Assembly: GCF_900107215.1 (NCBI RefSeq)
Contig: NZ_FNPD01000009.1
Span: 1 to 64,000, forward strand
Source of the DNA: Acetomicrobium thermoterrenum DSM 13490
Lineage (GTDB): Bacteria; Synergistota; Synergistia; Synergistales; Acetomicrobiaceae
Reading direction: 5' to 3'
DNA length: 64,000 nucleotides
The position numbers were made by a program, and so were the translations under genes. Positions 45,678-53,834 of the stretch are shown one piece after another; position 1 is the stretch's first letter, and each line of letters begins with the position of its first letter. The notes under the pieces are model-generated. The model made no database searches. It worked only from the letters and a program-made list of their open reading frames with translations, and was not told the origin of the DNA.

Positions 45678-46421
45678 TTAATTAGGGAGCTTAAACTCGC
45701 CCAAGGGATAGTAAGGGATCATATTCTCCTCTAGCCATTTCAAGGCTTCCGTGGGCCGCATACCCCAGTTGGTCGGGCATGTGGAAAGCACTTCCACTAG
45801 AGAAAAGCCCTTACCGTCGATCTGGGTTTGGAAGGCCTTTTTAATGGCTTCCTTTGTTTTTATTACGTACTTTGGCCTTGCCACGGTAACGCGAGCTATG
45901 TAGCCCGGAGCCTCCAATGTTGCGAGCATCTCTGCCACTCTTATAGGATAACCATTTGCCTTTGGATCCCTTCCGAAGGGACAAGTGGTAGTTCTTTGCT
46001 TAAGAAGTGTCGTTGGGGCCATTTGGCCACCAGTCATGCCATATATTGCATTATTGATAAAGATGACAGTTATATTTTCACCCCTATTGGCAGCATGTAC
46101 TATCTCAGCCGCACCTATAGAAGCAAGATCCCCGTCTCCTTGATAGGTGAAAACCGTCAAATCAGGCCTTACTCTCTTGCAGCCTGTGGCAACTGCAGGA
46201 GCTCTTCCATGGGCCGCCTCATACATATCTGTATTGATGTAATTATAGAGCAACACGGCACAGCCAACCGGTGCTACACCAACTGTCTTCTCCTGGATTC
46301 CTAGCTCATCTATAACTTCGGCCACTAAGCGATGAACGATGCCATGAGTGCATCCCGGACAGTAGTGTGTTGAAACATCGGTCATTGATTTAGGGCGCTC
46401 AAATATCTTCACTTCAGCCAT
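45678..46421 (-). CDS. 2-oxoacid:ferredoxin oxidoreductase, TPP-binding beta subunit
   Basis: About 247 residues. The thiamine diphosphate site is visible as [11 protein letters not shown]...[18 protein letters not shown], and an N-terminal CPGC motif is present. ATG 46421 follows GGGGGG by 6 bases; the ATG at 46436 just after the alpha stop has none. It decarboxylates the 2-oxoacid and passes electrons to ferredoxin. Confidence 0.92.
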   Translation of the reverse strand: MAEVKIFERPKSMTDVSTHYCPGCTHGIVHRLVAEVIDELGIQEKTVGVAPVGCAVLLYNYINTDMYEAAHGRAPAVATGCKRVRPDLTVFTYQGDGDLASIGAAEIVHAANRGENITVIFINNAIYGMTGGQMAPTTLLKQRTTTCPFGRDPKANGYPIRVAEMLATLEAPGYIARVTVARPKYVIKTKEAIKKAFQTQIDGKGFSLVEVLSTCPTNWGMRPTEALKWLEENMIPYYPLGEFKLPN

Positions 46422-46437
46422 CTCTGTCCCCCCCATA

Positions 46438-47499
46438 TTAACCTAGCAGTTTCTTAGCGGCTTCTTCGATCTCTTCGACCGATGGTGCCATTCCGCCGCA
46501 CCTTCCGTAAAAGCTAACCGGAACCTTGCCCTGCACACCCAGCTTCACGTCCTCTATCATTTGGCCACAGCTCATCTCGACGACCAAAACGTGTTTGACT
46601 CCATCGGGAAGATCGTTAAATGGTTTGTAAGGGAAGGGATACAGGCTTTGCGGTCTTATTAAACCAACTTTCATGCCCTGATCCCTCAATTTCTTTATCG
46701 AGGACTTGGCAATTCTTGCAGTGGTCCCATATGCAGCAATTACTACATCGGCATCTTCTACGCCAACGGACTCGTATCGCACTTCTTTCTCTTCCATCCT
46801 GCGATATTTTTCTTGAAGTTCTTGATTGTGTTTCTCAAGCATCTCGGGGTCTAAGGATAAGCTCTTTATTAAAGCTCTCTTGCCTCTTTCGGCCATATAT
46901 CCTATTGCCCATTCCTTCGGATCGGGAATATCGTAATTCAGTTTTACCTTTTTGAATTCTATTGCCTCCATCATCTGCCCCATGAACCCGTCGGCCAATA
47001 TCATGACCGGATTGCGGTAATATTCTGCTAAATCGAAAGCCATCATTATAAATTCCGTGGCTTCCTGTAAAGTTCCCGGAGCAAGTGTCAATAATCTGTA
47101 ATCGCCATGGCCACCGCCCTTGGTCGCCTGAAAGTAATCTGATTGAGCGGGCAAGATACCGCCTAAACCCGGCCCCCCGCGCATCACATTTATGATGACA
47201 CAGGGTAACTCTGCGGCTGTAATGTAGCTTATACCTTCGCTCATCAAAGAAATCCCGGGGCTCGATGAGGAGATTAAGGTCCTAAAACCAGTTCCCGCTG
47301 CCCCAAAGATCATATTAATTCCGGCAACTTCGCTCTCCGCTTGAAGGTATACCCCACCAACTTCAGGCAATCTCTTTGACATGTATTCCGGTATTTCGTT
47401 CTGCGGCGTTATCGGATATCCGAAGAAATATTTACATCCCGCTTGCACGGCGGCTTCGGCAAATGCTTCGTTGCCTTTCATTAAAACTCGATTGGACAC
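46438..47499 (-). CDS. vorB: 2-oxoacid:ferredoxin oxidoreductase, alpha subunit (VorB-like)
   Basis: 353 residues. The N-terminus [29 protein letters not shown]-type region, the [18 protein letters not shown] motif, [16 protein letters not shown] and [16 protein letters not shown] closely follow VorB (branched-chain oxoacid) subunits. Oxoisovalerate is the most likely substrate, in keeping with amino-acid fermentation, but 2-oxoglutarate cannot be excluded. GTG start at 47499 behind GTGGGGG. Confidence 0.9.
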   Translation of the reverse strand: MSNRVLMKGNEAFAEAAVQAGCKYFFGYPITPQNEIPEYMSKRLPEVGGVYLQAESEVAGINMIFGAAGTGFRTLISSSSPGISLMSEGISYITAAELPCVIINVMRGGPGLGGILPAQSDYFQATKGGGHGDYRLLTLAPGTLQEATEFIMMAFDLAEYYRNPVMILADGFMGQMMEAIEFKKVKLNYDIPDPKEWAIGYMAERGKRALIKSLSLDPEMLEKHNQELQEKYRRMEEKEVRYESVGVEDADVVIAAYGTTARIAKSSIKKLRDQGMKVGLIRPQSLYPFPYKPFNDLPDGVKHVLVVEMSCGQMIEDVKLGVQGKVPVSFYGRCGGMAPSVEEIEEAAKKLLG

Positions 47500-47518
47500 T
47501 GATCACACCCCCACTTAT

Positions 47519-47734
47519 TTAAGATTCTACGCGGTATACCTCGATTGCTACATCAGGACACATCATAGCGCACATTTTGCATGCAACACATCCTTCTTTG
47601 AACTGCTCTGCGGGCCTGTAGCCCTTACTGTTAATGCGATCGGAAATTTTGAGCACCTTGTTCGGACAGGCTTCGACACAAAGACCACAGCTCTTGCACT
47701 TTTCCTCCAAAACCTCAACTCGCCCTTTAGGCAT
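47519..47734 (-). CDS. 2[4Fe-4S] ferredoxin subunit of the oxoacid oxidoreductase
   Basis: 71 residues with two CxxCxxCxxxCP clusters: [12 protein letters not shown] and [12 protein letters not shown]. The delta subunit that carries electrons out of the complex. ATG follows AGGAG; it begins directly after the ATPase gene stop and stands 19 bases before the alpha subunit. Confidence 0.93.
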   Translation of the reverse strand: MPKGRVEVLEEKCKSCGLCVEACPNKVLKISDRINSKGYRPAEQFKEGCVACKMCAMMCPDVAIEVYRVES

Positions 47735-48457
47735 TTAAACCTCACTCCTTTCCCAAGGCATTAGAATTTTTCGGGTTAAAGGCCAAATAACTGCATCTCT
47801 AACCCTTTCTGCAACTTCGTCATAATTCGGGGTCGTGGTGCTAAGATAATACAGAGGTATTTGGTCCCTCATGGAATAATTTCTTACCACCTCATACCCC
47901 GAAACTACATTTTCAACTGCTGTATCGTTTCCCAAATGGGGATTACAAATAACGCCGTCAATCGATAAACCGGAAACATTTTCGATGTTCTGTTTTAATT
48001 TTTCTATTTCCTCTTCGGTAGAACTCATAGGTCTAAAGGGATTGACGACATACAAAACCGTGTGGTCCTGTTGTTCTATCTCGGGAAGAAGTTGTGTAAG
48101 GGCTAGAGCACCCTTTTCATCTCCACCTATATCCAACAAAACCCTTTTGTTGTCCATAATGGCATTATGAACTTCGGCACTAACAAGGGGTAAATCGCTC
48201 CATTTCGTTTCTCCCGGCGGAGTAATGACTTTATAACCCTCTTTCTGTAAAGTCGAGGCTATATCTCTTAGGCAAAAGTAAGGATTTGTGATATCGACGT
48301 CAACTATGGTAATTTCTTCCCCTTTTGCTTTGAATGCGCTGGCCAGATTTAGCAAAAACTCCGTCTTTCCCGAGCCTAACCTCCCAGTTACAGCAATTAT
48401 TTTACCCCATCTATATTTCTTTAAAGCTTCATGCCTGATATTATCCCAAATTAACAA
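47735..48457 (-). CDS. P-loop NTPase of unknown role beside the oxoacid oxidoreductase
   Basis: 240 residues. Walker A TGRLGSGKTEF (about 24-34), ITIVDVDITNPYF (deviant-Walker/SIMIBI-like Asp), and VLLDIGGDEKGALAL as a Walker B-like strand. The general plan recalls MinD/CobQ-type ATPases, but I do not recognise a named family. TTG start overlaps fmt by 7 bases, and the ferredoxin gene starts at the base after its stop, so it is embedded in the unit. A role in maturation or regulation of the iron-sulfur enzyme is inference from place only. Confidence 0.75.
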   Translation of the reverse strand: MLIWDNIRHEALKKYRWGKIIAVTGRLGSGKTEFLLNLASAFKAKGEEITIVDVDITNPYFCLRDIASTLQKEGYKVITPPGETKWSDLPLVSAEVHNAIMDNKRVLLDIGGDEKGALALTQLLPEIEQQDHTVLYVVNPFRPMSSTEEEIEKLKQNIENVSGLSIDGVICNPHLGNDTAVENVVSGYEVVRNYSMRDQIPLYYLSTTTPNYDEVAERVRDAVIWPLTRKILMPWERSEV

Positions 48458-49389
48458 GTCAAAACATCCCCCTCACGCAATCGCAAACCATTTAAAAAGG
48501 AGCGTCCATTAACGACCTTTTTACCCTCTCGTTGCACTTCAAGGAGCAAAACAGCACCCTTTCCACATGCCACTGCGGGAAAACCGTCAACAATCTTAAA
48601 TATTGTTCCAACAGGAGCAAATATTTCATCGTTGTTGATCAGTTTTGTTCTCCAAACCTTAAGCCTTTTGTTGTTTATAAGCGTATATGCTCCCGGTTCC
48701 GGATTAAGCGCTCTGACCTTATTATGGATCTTCAAAGCCTCTTCGTTAAAATCGAAAAGGGCCTCTTCGTTAGTTATTTTTGGGGCGTATGTCGCTTCAG
48801 ATTCGTTCTGTTCTCTAAATTCGTAAATTCCTTTTGGAAGGGCGTCTAATGTATTTATAAGAAGTTCTATACCTCTGCAACGAAGTTTTTCGCCTAAAGT
48901 TCCGGCAGTGTCGTCTAAATCAATGTATACTTTATTTTGAGCTAAAATAGGACCGGCATCCAATGATTCAGTTAACCTAAATACCGTGACTCCTGTGGTT
49001 TGTTGTCCATCCATTATCGCTCTTTGAATTGGAGCAGCTCCCCGGTATTTTGGTAAAAGGGAAGGGTGTAAATTTATACAGCCAAACTTAGGTGTAGACA
49101 GAAAGGGCTCTTTGATCTTCTGTCCAAAATCAATTACAACTATTAAATCGGGAGAATTTAACATCAATTTTTCCTTAATAATAACGTCGTCATTGATATT
49201 CTCGCTTCGCCTTACCTCTATATCCAACCAATACGCCATCTCTTCAACATCATTCGGTTTTCGTCTCAAGCCTCTGCCTGAAGGCCTTGGTCCACTCGTT
49301 ATAACCAATTCAGGATTGTATGATAGCTTCGCCAATTCCCTTAAGCACTGCGCCCCCCAAGATCCTGATCCCATATACCACATCTTCAA
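48451..49389 (-). CDS. fmt: Methionyl-tRNA formyltransferase
   Basis: 312 residues. Formylates initiator Met-tRNA with 10-formyl-THF. Motif HPSLLPKYRGAAPIQRAIM contains the catalytic residues, and GVTVFRLTESLDAGPIL follows; the C-terminal OB-fold domain is present. TTG 49389 (AAAGGTG 7 bases before it) overlaps the def stop as TTGA; ATG 49383 is the alternative. The def-fmt pair is classical. Confidence 0.93.
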   Translation of the reverse strand: MKMWYMGSGSWGAQCLRELAKLSYNPELVITSGPRPSGRGLRRKPNDVEEMAYWLDIEVRRSENINDDVIIKEKLMLNSPDLIVVIDFGQKIKEPFLSTPKFGCINLHPSLLPKYRGAAPIQRAIMDGQQTTGVTVFRLTESLDAGPILAQNKVYIDLDDTAGTLGEKLRCRGIELLINTLDALPKGIYEFREQNESEATYAPKITNEEALFDFNEEALKIHNKVRALNPEPGAYTLINNKRLKVWRTKLINNDEIFAPVGTIFKIVDGFPAVACGKGAVLLLEVQREGKKVVNGRSFLNGLRLREGDVLTC

Positions 49390-49883
49390 TGTGTTACACC
49401 TTTTTTTAGCCTTTTGAATTTTTTTTGTATCATATTTCTCTTTACGGGCGACACCAGATCGATTATGAGCCTTCCGTGCAAATGATCAATCTCGTGGCAA
49501 AAAGCTCGAGCCAGCAAGCCAGAAGCTTCGATCGCATATTTTTCGCCATTTTCATCGAAGGCTTCGATTTTGACTATTTCCGGCCTTTCGATATCTTCGA
49601 AGACCTCTGGGAAGCTAAGGCATCCCTCTCGCCCTGTTTGTTCTCCCCTCTTTTCTAAAATAACGGGATTGACGAGAGTGTATTTCTTTCCTTCATAATC
49701 CACCACTGCAACCATTAAATTGATCCCGACTTGAGGGGCAGCTAAGCCCAATCCGTCATTTGCATACATAGTTTCATACATATCTTCTATCAATTTTTTT
49801 AAATCGTCATTAAAAGCTGTGACGATTTTATTTTTGGAACGCAATATCGGGTTTGGATACTTTATTACTTCCAAAATAGCCAC
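49386..49883 (-). CDS. def: Peptide deformylase
   Basis: 165 residues. Removes the formyl group from nascent N-termini. All three motifs are intact: GLAAPQVG, EGCLSFPE and the metal site CHEIDHLHG. First gene of the unit running to the Nudix gene; its leader contains the hairpin at 49905-49938 and tandem repeats described separately. Confidence 0.94.
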   Translation of the reverse strand: MAILEVIKYPNPILRSKNKIVTAFNDDLKKLIEDMYETMYANDGLGLAAPQVGINLMVAVVDYEGKKYTLVNPVILEKRGEQTGREGCLSFPEVFEDIERPEIVKIEAFDENGEKYAIEASGLLARAFCHEIDHLHGRLIIDLVSPVKRNMIQKKFKRLKKGVTH

Positions 49884-49904
49884 CGTTAGATTACCCCTTT
49901 CCCG

Positions 49905-49938
49905 AACAAAGAGGCGCTAAAAAACGCGCCTCTTTGTT
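49905..49938 (-). terminator. Hairpin between rpsA and def
   Basis: Exact 13-base arms 49905-49917 and 49926-49938 around an 8-base loop; core GAGGCGC/GCGCCTC, followed on the minus strand by CTTTGTTCGGG. It probably terminates the rpsA transcript. Because TATAAT boxes lie between rpsA and it, it could also act as an attenuator in the def leader. Confidence 0.65.
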
Positions 49939-49944
49939 ACCATT

Positions 49945-49964
49945 AGTACCAACTAGTACCAACT
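49945..49964. repeat. Tandem 10-base repeat AGTACCAACT
   Basis: Two exact adjacent copies (49945-49954, 49955-49964), followed on the minus strand by the def hairpin. On the minus strand TATAAT boxes stand at 49976-49981 and 49991-49996 just upstream, so the repeat would lie in the 5' leader or at the transcription start of def. Purpose unknown. Confidence 0.6.
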
Positions 49965-50022
49965 TGATTTCCTTTATTATAGCATACACAATTATATCAT
50001 GCACACATTGAGAATGGAAGAG

Positions 50023-51558
50023 CTAAACTTTAAATTGATCCCTCAGAACATCCCCTATAGTAACGATTGCGCCATCTTCTTCGGTTTGTTGTACGTTATT
50101 GTTCTTGTTTTCCGTTACCCTGTTCCTCCCCTCGGCTTTTTCCTCCCGCTGTACCTGTTCTTTTTCTTCTTCCTCCAGCGCCTTAATGCTTAATCTAATC
50201 CGCTTCTCATTGGGATCTATCTCCAATATCCTGGCTTTTACCTCGTCACCTTTTTTTAGGACTTTTGAAACGTCATCTATATGGCGTCTCGATATCTGCG
50301 ATATGTGTATAAGCCCTTCTACTCCACTTTCTATCTCAACAAAGGCACCGAAATCGACAATTTTTACAACCCTAACAGTGACATCCTGTCCCTGCTGATA
50401 GCGTTCCATGATCGTGCTCCAAGGGTCATGAAGCTGCTTATAACCTAGGCTGATTCTTTTTTGATCTAAATCAATATCCAATACCTGTACTTCTATGTCC
50501 TGTCCCTTTTTCAAAACTTCCCTGGGATGATCTATATGCCCCCAAGAAATATCGCTAATGTGAATCAAACCTTCGACTCCGGGTTTAATCTCTACAAAGG
50601 CACCGAAGTCTACGGTATTCGTTATTCGGCCGTGGATCTTGTCGCCTGGTTTTACGCTTTCGCCTATGACTTCCCAGGGATCCGGTTCAGTTTGTTTGAT
50701 GCTCAATGAAATTTTTTCCTGTTCGGGATCGATATGCAAAACTTTTACCTTCACCTTGCTGCCCTTCTTGACGACATCGCGCGGTTTTACGTTTTTGCTC
50801 CAGGAAAGTTCGCTTATGTGTACCAAACCCTCTACGGGGCCCAAATCGACAAATGCTCCAAAGGAGGTGATACTCGTCACAACACCTTCCAGAACATCTC
50901 CTTCTTCGAGGTTTTCAAAGAATTCTTTTTTCTTTCTGGCCAATTCCTCTTCGAGGAGCAATCTCCTGGAGAAGATCAGTCTTCTTTTCCTACGATCCTT
51001 CTCCAATAATTTTACCTCAATTTCCTGGTTTACAAATTTGGATGGATTTACCAACTTGCCCTCTTCAGCCAGATGGGATATGGGCACGAAACCTTCTAGG
51101 CCATAGGCATTTACTATGAGTCCTCCTTTTACCTTCCGCAGTCCCATTACAGCAATTGTTTCTCTCTGCTTCAATGCGTTTTCCAGCGCTTCCCATCTTT
51201 CATCAAAAAGCAAACGCCACCTGCTTAAGAGAACTTGAGATTCCTCTCCTTGTACTACCTTGGTGACCTCTGCACGCACTTCATCACCAATACGTGGCTC
51301 AGCGTTATCATCCACCAATATGCTATGCGTCCATTCACGCTTAGGCAAAAAACCCTCGCATTTAAAGCCTATGTCGACCAGCCATCCGTCGCCGCTTTTG
51401 TCAATTATGACACCTTCGACAACCTTGCCTCTGTGGATATTCTCAGGTCCGTGCTGCGTAATGAGATCTTCCATCGTTTCCTGTGATTCTTGCGCGGAAG
51501 GGCCTGCCATTTCCGATTCGATATGTTCTTGCCCTTCTCGCCTTTCTTCCTCAACCAT
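50023..51558 (-). CDS. rpsA: 30S ribosomal protein S1 (five S1 domains)
   Basis: About 511 residues with five S1 RNA-binding repeats after an acidic N-terminus: approximately 45-115, 125-195, 215-285, 300-370 and 385-455. The last three are best conserved (TSFGAFVDL, VDFGAFVEI twice, each followed by GLIHIS or GLVHIS). The first two are more divergent, as in proteins that dock on the ribosome with domains 1-2. The tail is low-complexity and Asn/Glu rich. ATG 51558 with AGGAGG 10 bases before it is preferred to TTG 51564. It lies 19 bases after ispH, the frequent ispH-rpsA arrangement. Confidence 0.9.
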   Translation of the reverse strand: MVEEERREGQEHIESEMAGPSAQESQETMEDLITQHGPENIHRGKVVEGVIIDKSGDGWLVDIGFKCEGFLPKREWTHSILVDDNAEPRIGDEVRAEVTKVVQGEESQVLLSRWRLLFDERWEALENALKQRETIAVMGLRKVKGGLIVNAYGLEGFVPISHLAEEGKLVNPSKFVNQEIEVKLLEKDRRKRRLIFSRRLLLEEELARKKKEFFENLEEGDVLEGVVTSITSFGAFVDLGPVEGLVHISELSWSKNVKPRDVVKKGSKVKVKVLHIDPEQEKISLSIKQTEPDPWEVIGESVKPGDKIHGRITNTVDFGAFVEIKPGVEGLIHISDISWGHIDHPREVLKKGQDIEVQVLDIDLDQKRISLGYKQLHDPWSTIMERYQQGQDVTVRVVKIVDFGAFVEIESGVEGLIHISQISRRHIDDVSKVLKKGDEVKARILEIDPNEKRIRLSIKALEEEEKEQVQREEKAEGRNRVTENKNNNVQQTEEDGAIVTIGDVLRDQFKV

Positions 51559-51577
51559 TACCAACCATCCTCCTTAA

Positions 51578-52411
51578 CTACCTACGTGATAATAAACTAA
51601 TTACTTCTTTTATTAGCCAATCTGGAGTAGAAGCTCCAGCAGCTATTCCAATTATATGCTTGCCATAAAGCCAAGATTCGTCTATCTCCTGGGGGTTAGC
51701 TATCCAAAGAACATCGCACCCCTCCCTCTTGGCAACTTCAACAAGCTTCGCCGTATTAGTGCTGTTATGCCCGCCAATAACGATAACCCCCTCTGTATCA
51801 GCTGCCAATTTTCTTACGGCTTCCTGTCTATGCAAGGTAGCCTTGCAAATAGTATTGTAAACACGCAATTCCCTAGCCTTGGGTACTAGGGCGCTAACTA
51901 CAGAGAGTAACGCCCCTTCTTCTTGGGTAGTTTGAGAAACCACGCCTATTTTATCTTTGTTGGGAAAAGTTGCAACATCCTTAGATGAATTTATCACACT
52001 AGCATAAGCAGATACACAACCTTTGATACTTTGAACTTCAGGATGGTTTGGATCTCCAACAATTACAACTTCATAACCCTCTTCAGACAGAAGACGCGCC
52101 TTCTCTTGGGCATTTTTTACCGACGGGCATGTACCATCTATAATTGTGCATCCTTTATGTTTTGCCTGCTTAAGAACTTCTGGAGTGGTACCATGAGCTC
52201 TTATGAAAACTATCGACTGAGAGGGTAATTCTTCTACGCTCTCCACCAATCTAAGGCCCAAGGATTTCAACCTTTTAACTTCTTCCTCGTTATGAATTGG
52301 GCTGCCCAGGGCATAGATGTTTCCATACTTCTTCAACGCTTTTTCGAGCTCGTCTATCGCTCTCTTCACTCCAAAACAGAAGCCCAATGGTTTACCTATT
52401 ATCAATCTCAT
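51578..52411 (-). CDS. ispH: 4-hydroxy-3-methylbut-2-enyl diphosphate reductase
   Basis: 277 residues. Terminal MEP-pathway enzyme making IPP and DMAPP with a [4Fe-4S] cluster. The three cluster cysteines are in GFCFGVKRAI, GTCPSVKNA and NTICKATLHRQ; the catalytic Glu lies in SQTTQEEGALL and the substrate-binding SxN in GGHNSTNTAKL. It stands 6 bases after miaA, and together with ispDF covers three MEP steps in the window. Confidence 0.94.
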   Translation of the reverse strand: MRLIIGKPLGFCFGVKRAIDELEKALKKYGNIYALGSPIHNEEEVKRLKSLGLRLVESVEELPSQSIVFIRAHGTTPEVLKQAKHKGCTIIDGTCPSVKNAQEKARLLSEEGYEVVIVGDPNHPEVQSIKGCVSAYASVINSSKDVATFPNKDKIGVVSQTTQEEGALLSVVSALVPKARELRVYNTICKATLHRQEAVRKLAADTEGVIVIGGHNSTNTAKLVEVAKREGCDVLWIANPQEIDESWLYGKHIIGIAAGASTPDWLIKEVISLLSRR

Positions 52412-52417
52412 TCAAAT

Positions 52418-53398
52418 TCACACTACTCCCAAATGTCTTTTAATTCTCCCTTTCAAATCTTCGAGAACCTTTTCTTCGTTCTCTTCCTTTAGATCATACC
52501 ATAAAGCGGGTTTAAATTTCCTAAACCAAGTCATCTGTCTTCTATAAAAGGCTTTCGTGGCTTTTATATAGTACGATAGTGCTTCTTCCATGCTATAGAC
52601 TCCCCGTATATACTTAATAACCTCCCTATATCCGAATCCTTGCATAGAATGGAAGCGCTCGTCAAATCCGTTCTTCAGCAGCCATTTTACCTCTTCGACT
52701 AGTCCACTTTGAAATTGCTTTTCCGCCCTTAACTCTATATTTTTGTAAGCTAATTCTCTAGGCCTAATTATACCAAGATAGAGGACATCGTAAGGTTTTT
52801 TTATTTTCTTTCCATGTTTATGCCACCATGAGGCAGGCTTGCCTGTCGTATGAAATATTTCAAGACCTCGTATAATTCTCACCAAGTCGTTGGGGTGTAC
52901 TTTCAAAGCCAGATCGGGGTCAACTGTCGCCAATTTATTGTACATGTGCTTTTTCCCCTTAATTTCCGCCTCGTGAAGCAACTTTTTCCTGATCTCTGGA
53001 TCGCTTTCGATGGAAACCGTTAACATTTCTCCAAGTAAAGCGCTGTAGTAAAAAGGCGTTCCTCCAACAAGTAACGGTATCTTTTTTCTTGCGATAATTC
53101 TATCGATAGCCCCAGCTGCCTCTTCGACAAAACGGGCTGCTGTAAAAGTCTCATCGGGATCGGCAACATCTATATTATGATGTACTGTGCGCAATCTGTC
53201 CTCTCTTGATACCTTATCGGTACCAATATCCATATATCTATATACCTGCCTAGAATCGACGGAAATTATCTCGCCCGAGATAGCAGGCGCTAGCTTTAGG
53301 GAAATGGCCGTCTTCCCGATAGCGGTGGGACCTATGATGGCGACCAGCTTAATTCTGCCTCTGTTATGAAGGTGCATTTTTTTCTCCTGAAGTTTCAT
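52418..53398 (-). CDS. miaA: tRNA dimethylallyltransferase
   Basis: 326 residues. Adds dimethylallyl to A37 of tRNAs reading UNN codons. P-loop GPTAIGKTAISLKLA, SVDSRQVYRYMDIGTDK, LVGGTPFYYSALL and QGFGYREVIKYI are family motifs. It overlaps ruvX by the ATGA sequence. The isoprenoid donor is made by the ispH product encoded just downstream. Confidence 0.94.
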   Translation of the reverse strand: MKLQEKKMHLHNRGRIKLVAIIGPTAIGKTAISLKLAPAISGEIISVDSRQVYRYMDIGTDKVSREDRLRTVHHNIDVADPDETFTAARFVEEAAGAIDRIIARKKIPLLVGGTPFYYSALLGEMLTVSIESDPEIRKKLLHEAEIKGKKHMYNKLATVDPDLALKVHPNDLVRIIRGLEIFHTTGKPASWWHKHGKKIKKPYDVLYLGIIRPRELAYKNIELRAEKQFQSGLVEEVKWLLKNGFDERFHSMQGFGYREVIKYIRGVYSMEEALSYYIKATKAFYRRQMTWFRKFKPALWYDLKEENEEKVLEDLKGRIKRHLGVV

Positions 53399-53829
53399 CG
53401 ACTTGAAATGTCCTTCGTTAAATTACTATAATCCAAATAACTTTGAAGCAGCAACGTTGCAGCAATCATGTCCACTTTGTTCCTTTTTTTCTTGCCCGAC
53501 ATCCCGCTATCGCGCAAATAATTCTGCGCGATAGTTGTGGTAAATCGCTCATCCCACAAAATAAAGGTTATATCGGGAAATTTTTTCTTCAATTTATCGG
53601 TCAACTCACTGATAGCATCAGCTTCCCTGTCTTTTTTTCCGTTTGTGCGAATGGGAAGCCCTATAACCACCTTTTTCACATTATGTTTTCTTATAAGCAA
53701 GGTTAAATCTTCGAGCCAGCTGCCCTGGGCATTCAAAAAGCCAACCCCTTGGGCAAATATGCCAAGGGGGTCGCTGATTGCAATTCCTATACGCACGCTC
53801 CCTATATCTAAAGCCAAAATGTGCTCCAA
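53395..53829 (-). CDS. ruvX: YqgF/RuvX RNase H-like nuclease
   Basis: 144 residues. LALDIGSVRIGIAISDPLG, VIGLPIRTNG and WDERFTT carry the three acidic catalytic residues of the YqgF fold. Roles in 16S rRNA 5' processing and as a Holliday-junction resolvase are proposed for the family. TTG start behind GGGGGT, 5 bases after the alaS stop. Confidence 0.92.
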   Translation of the reverse strand: MEHILALDIGSVRIGIAISDPLGIFAQGVGFLNAQGSWLEDLTLLIRKHNVKKVVIGLPIRTNGKKDREADAISELTDKLKKKFPDITFILWDERFTTTIAQNYLRDSGMSGKKKRNKVDMIAATLLLQSYLDYSNLTKDISSR

Positions 53830-53834
53830 CCGAC

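Noticed and set aside
50023-52411. IspH-S1 fusion protein as in some Firmicutes
   Set aside because: ispH has its own stop, and rpsA its own Shine-Dalgarno and start 19 bases later, so they are separate genes.
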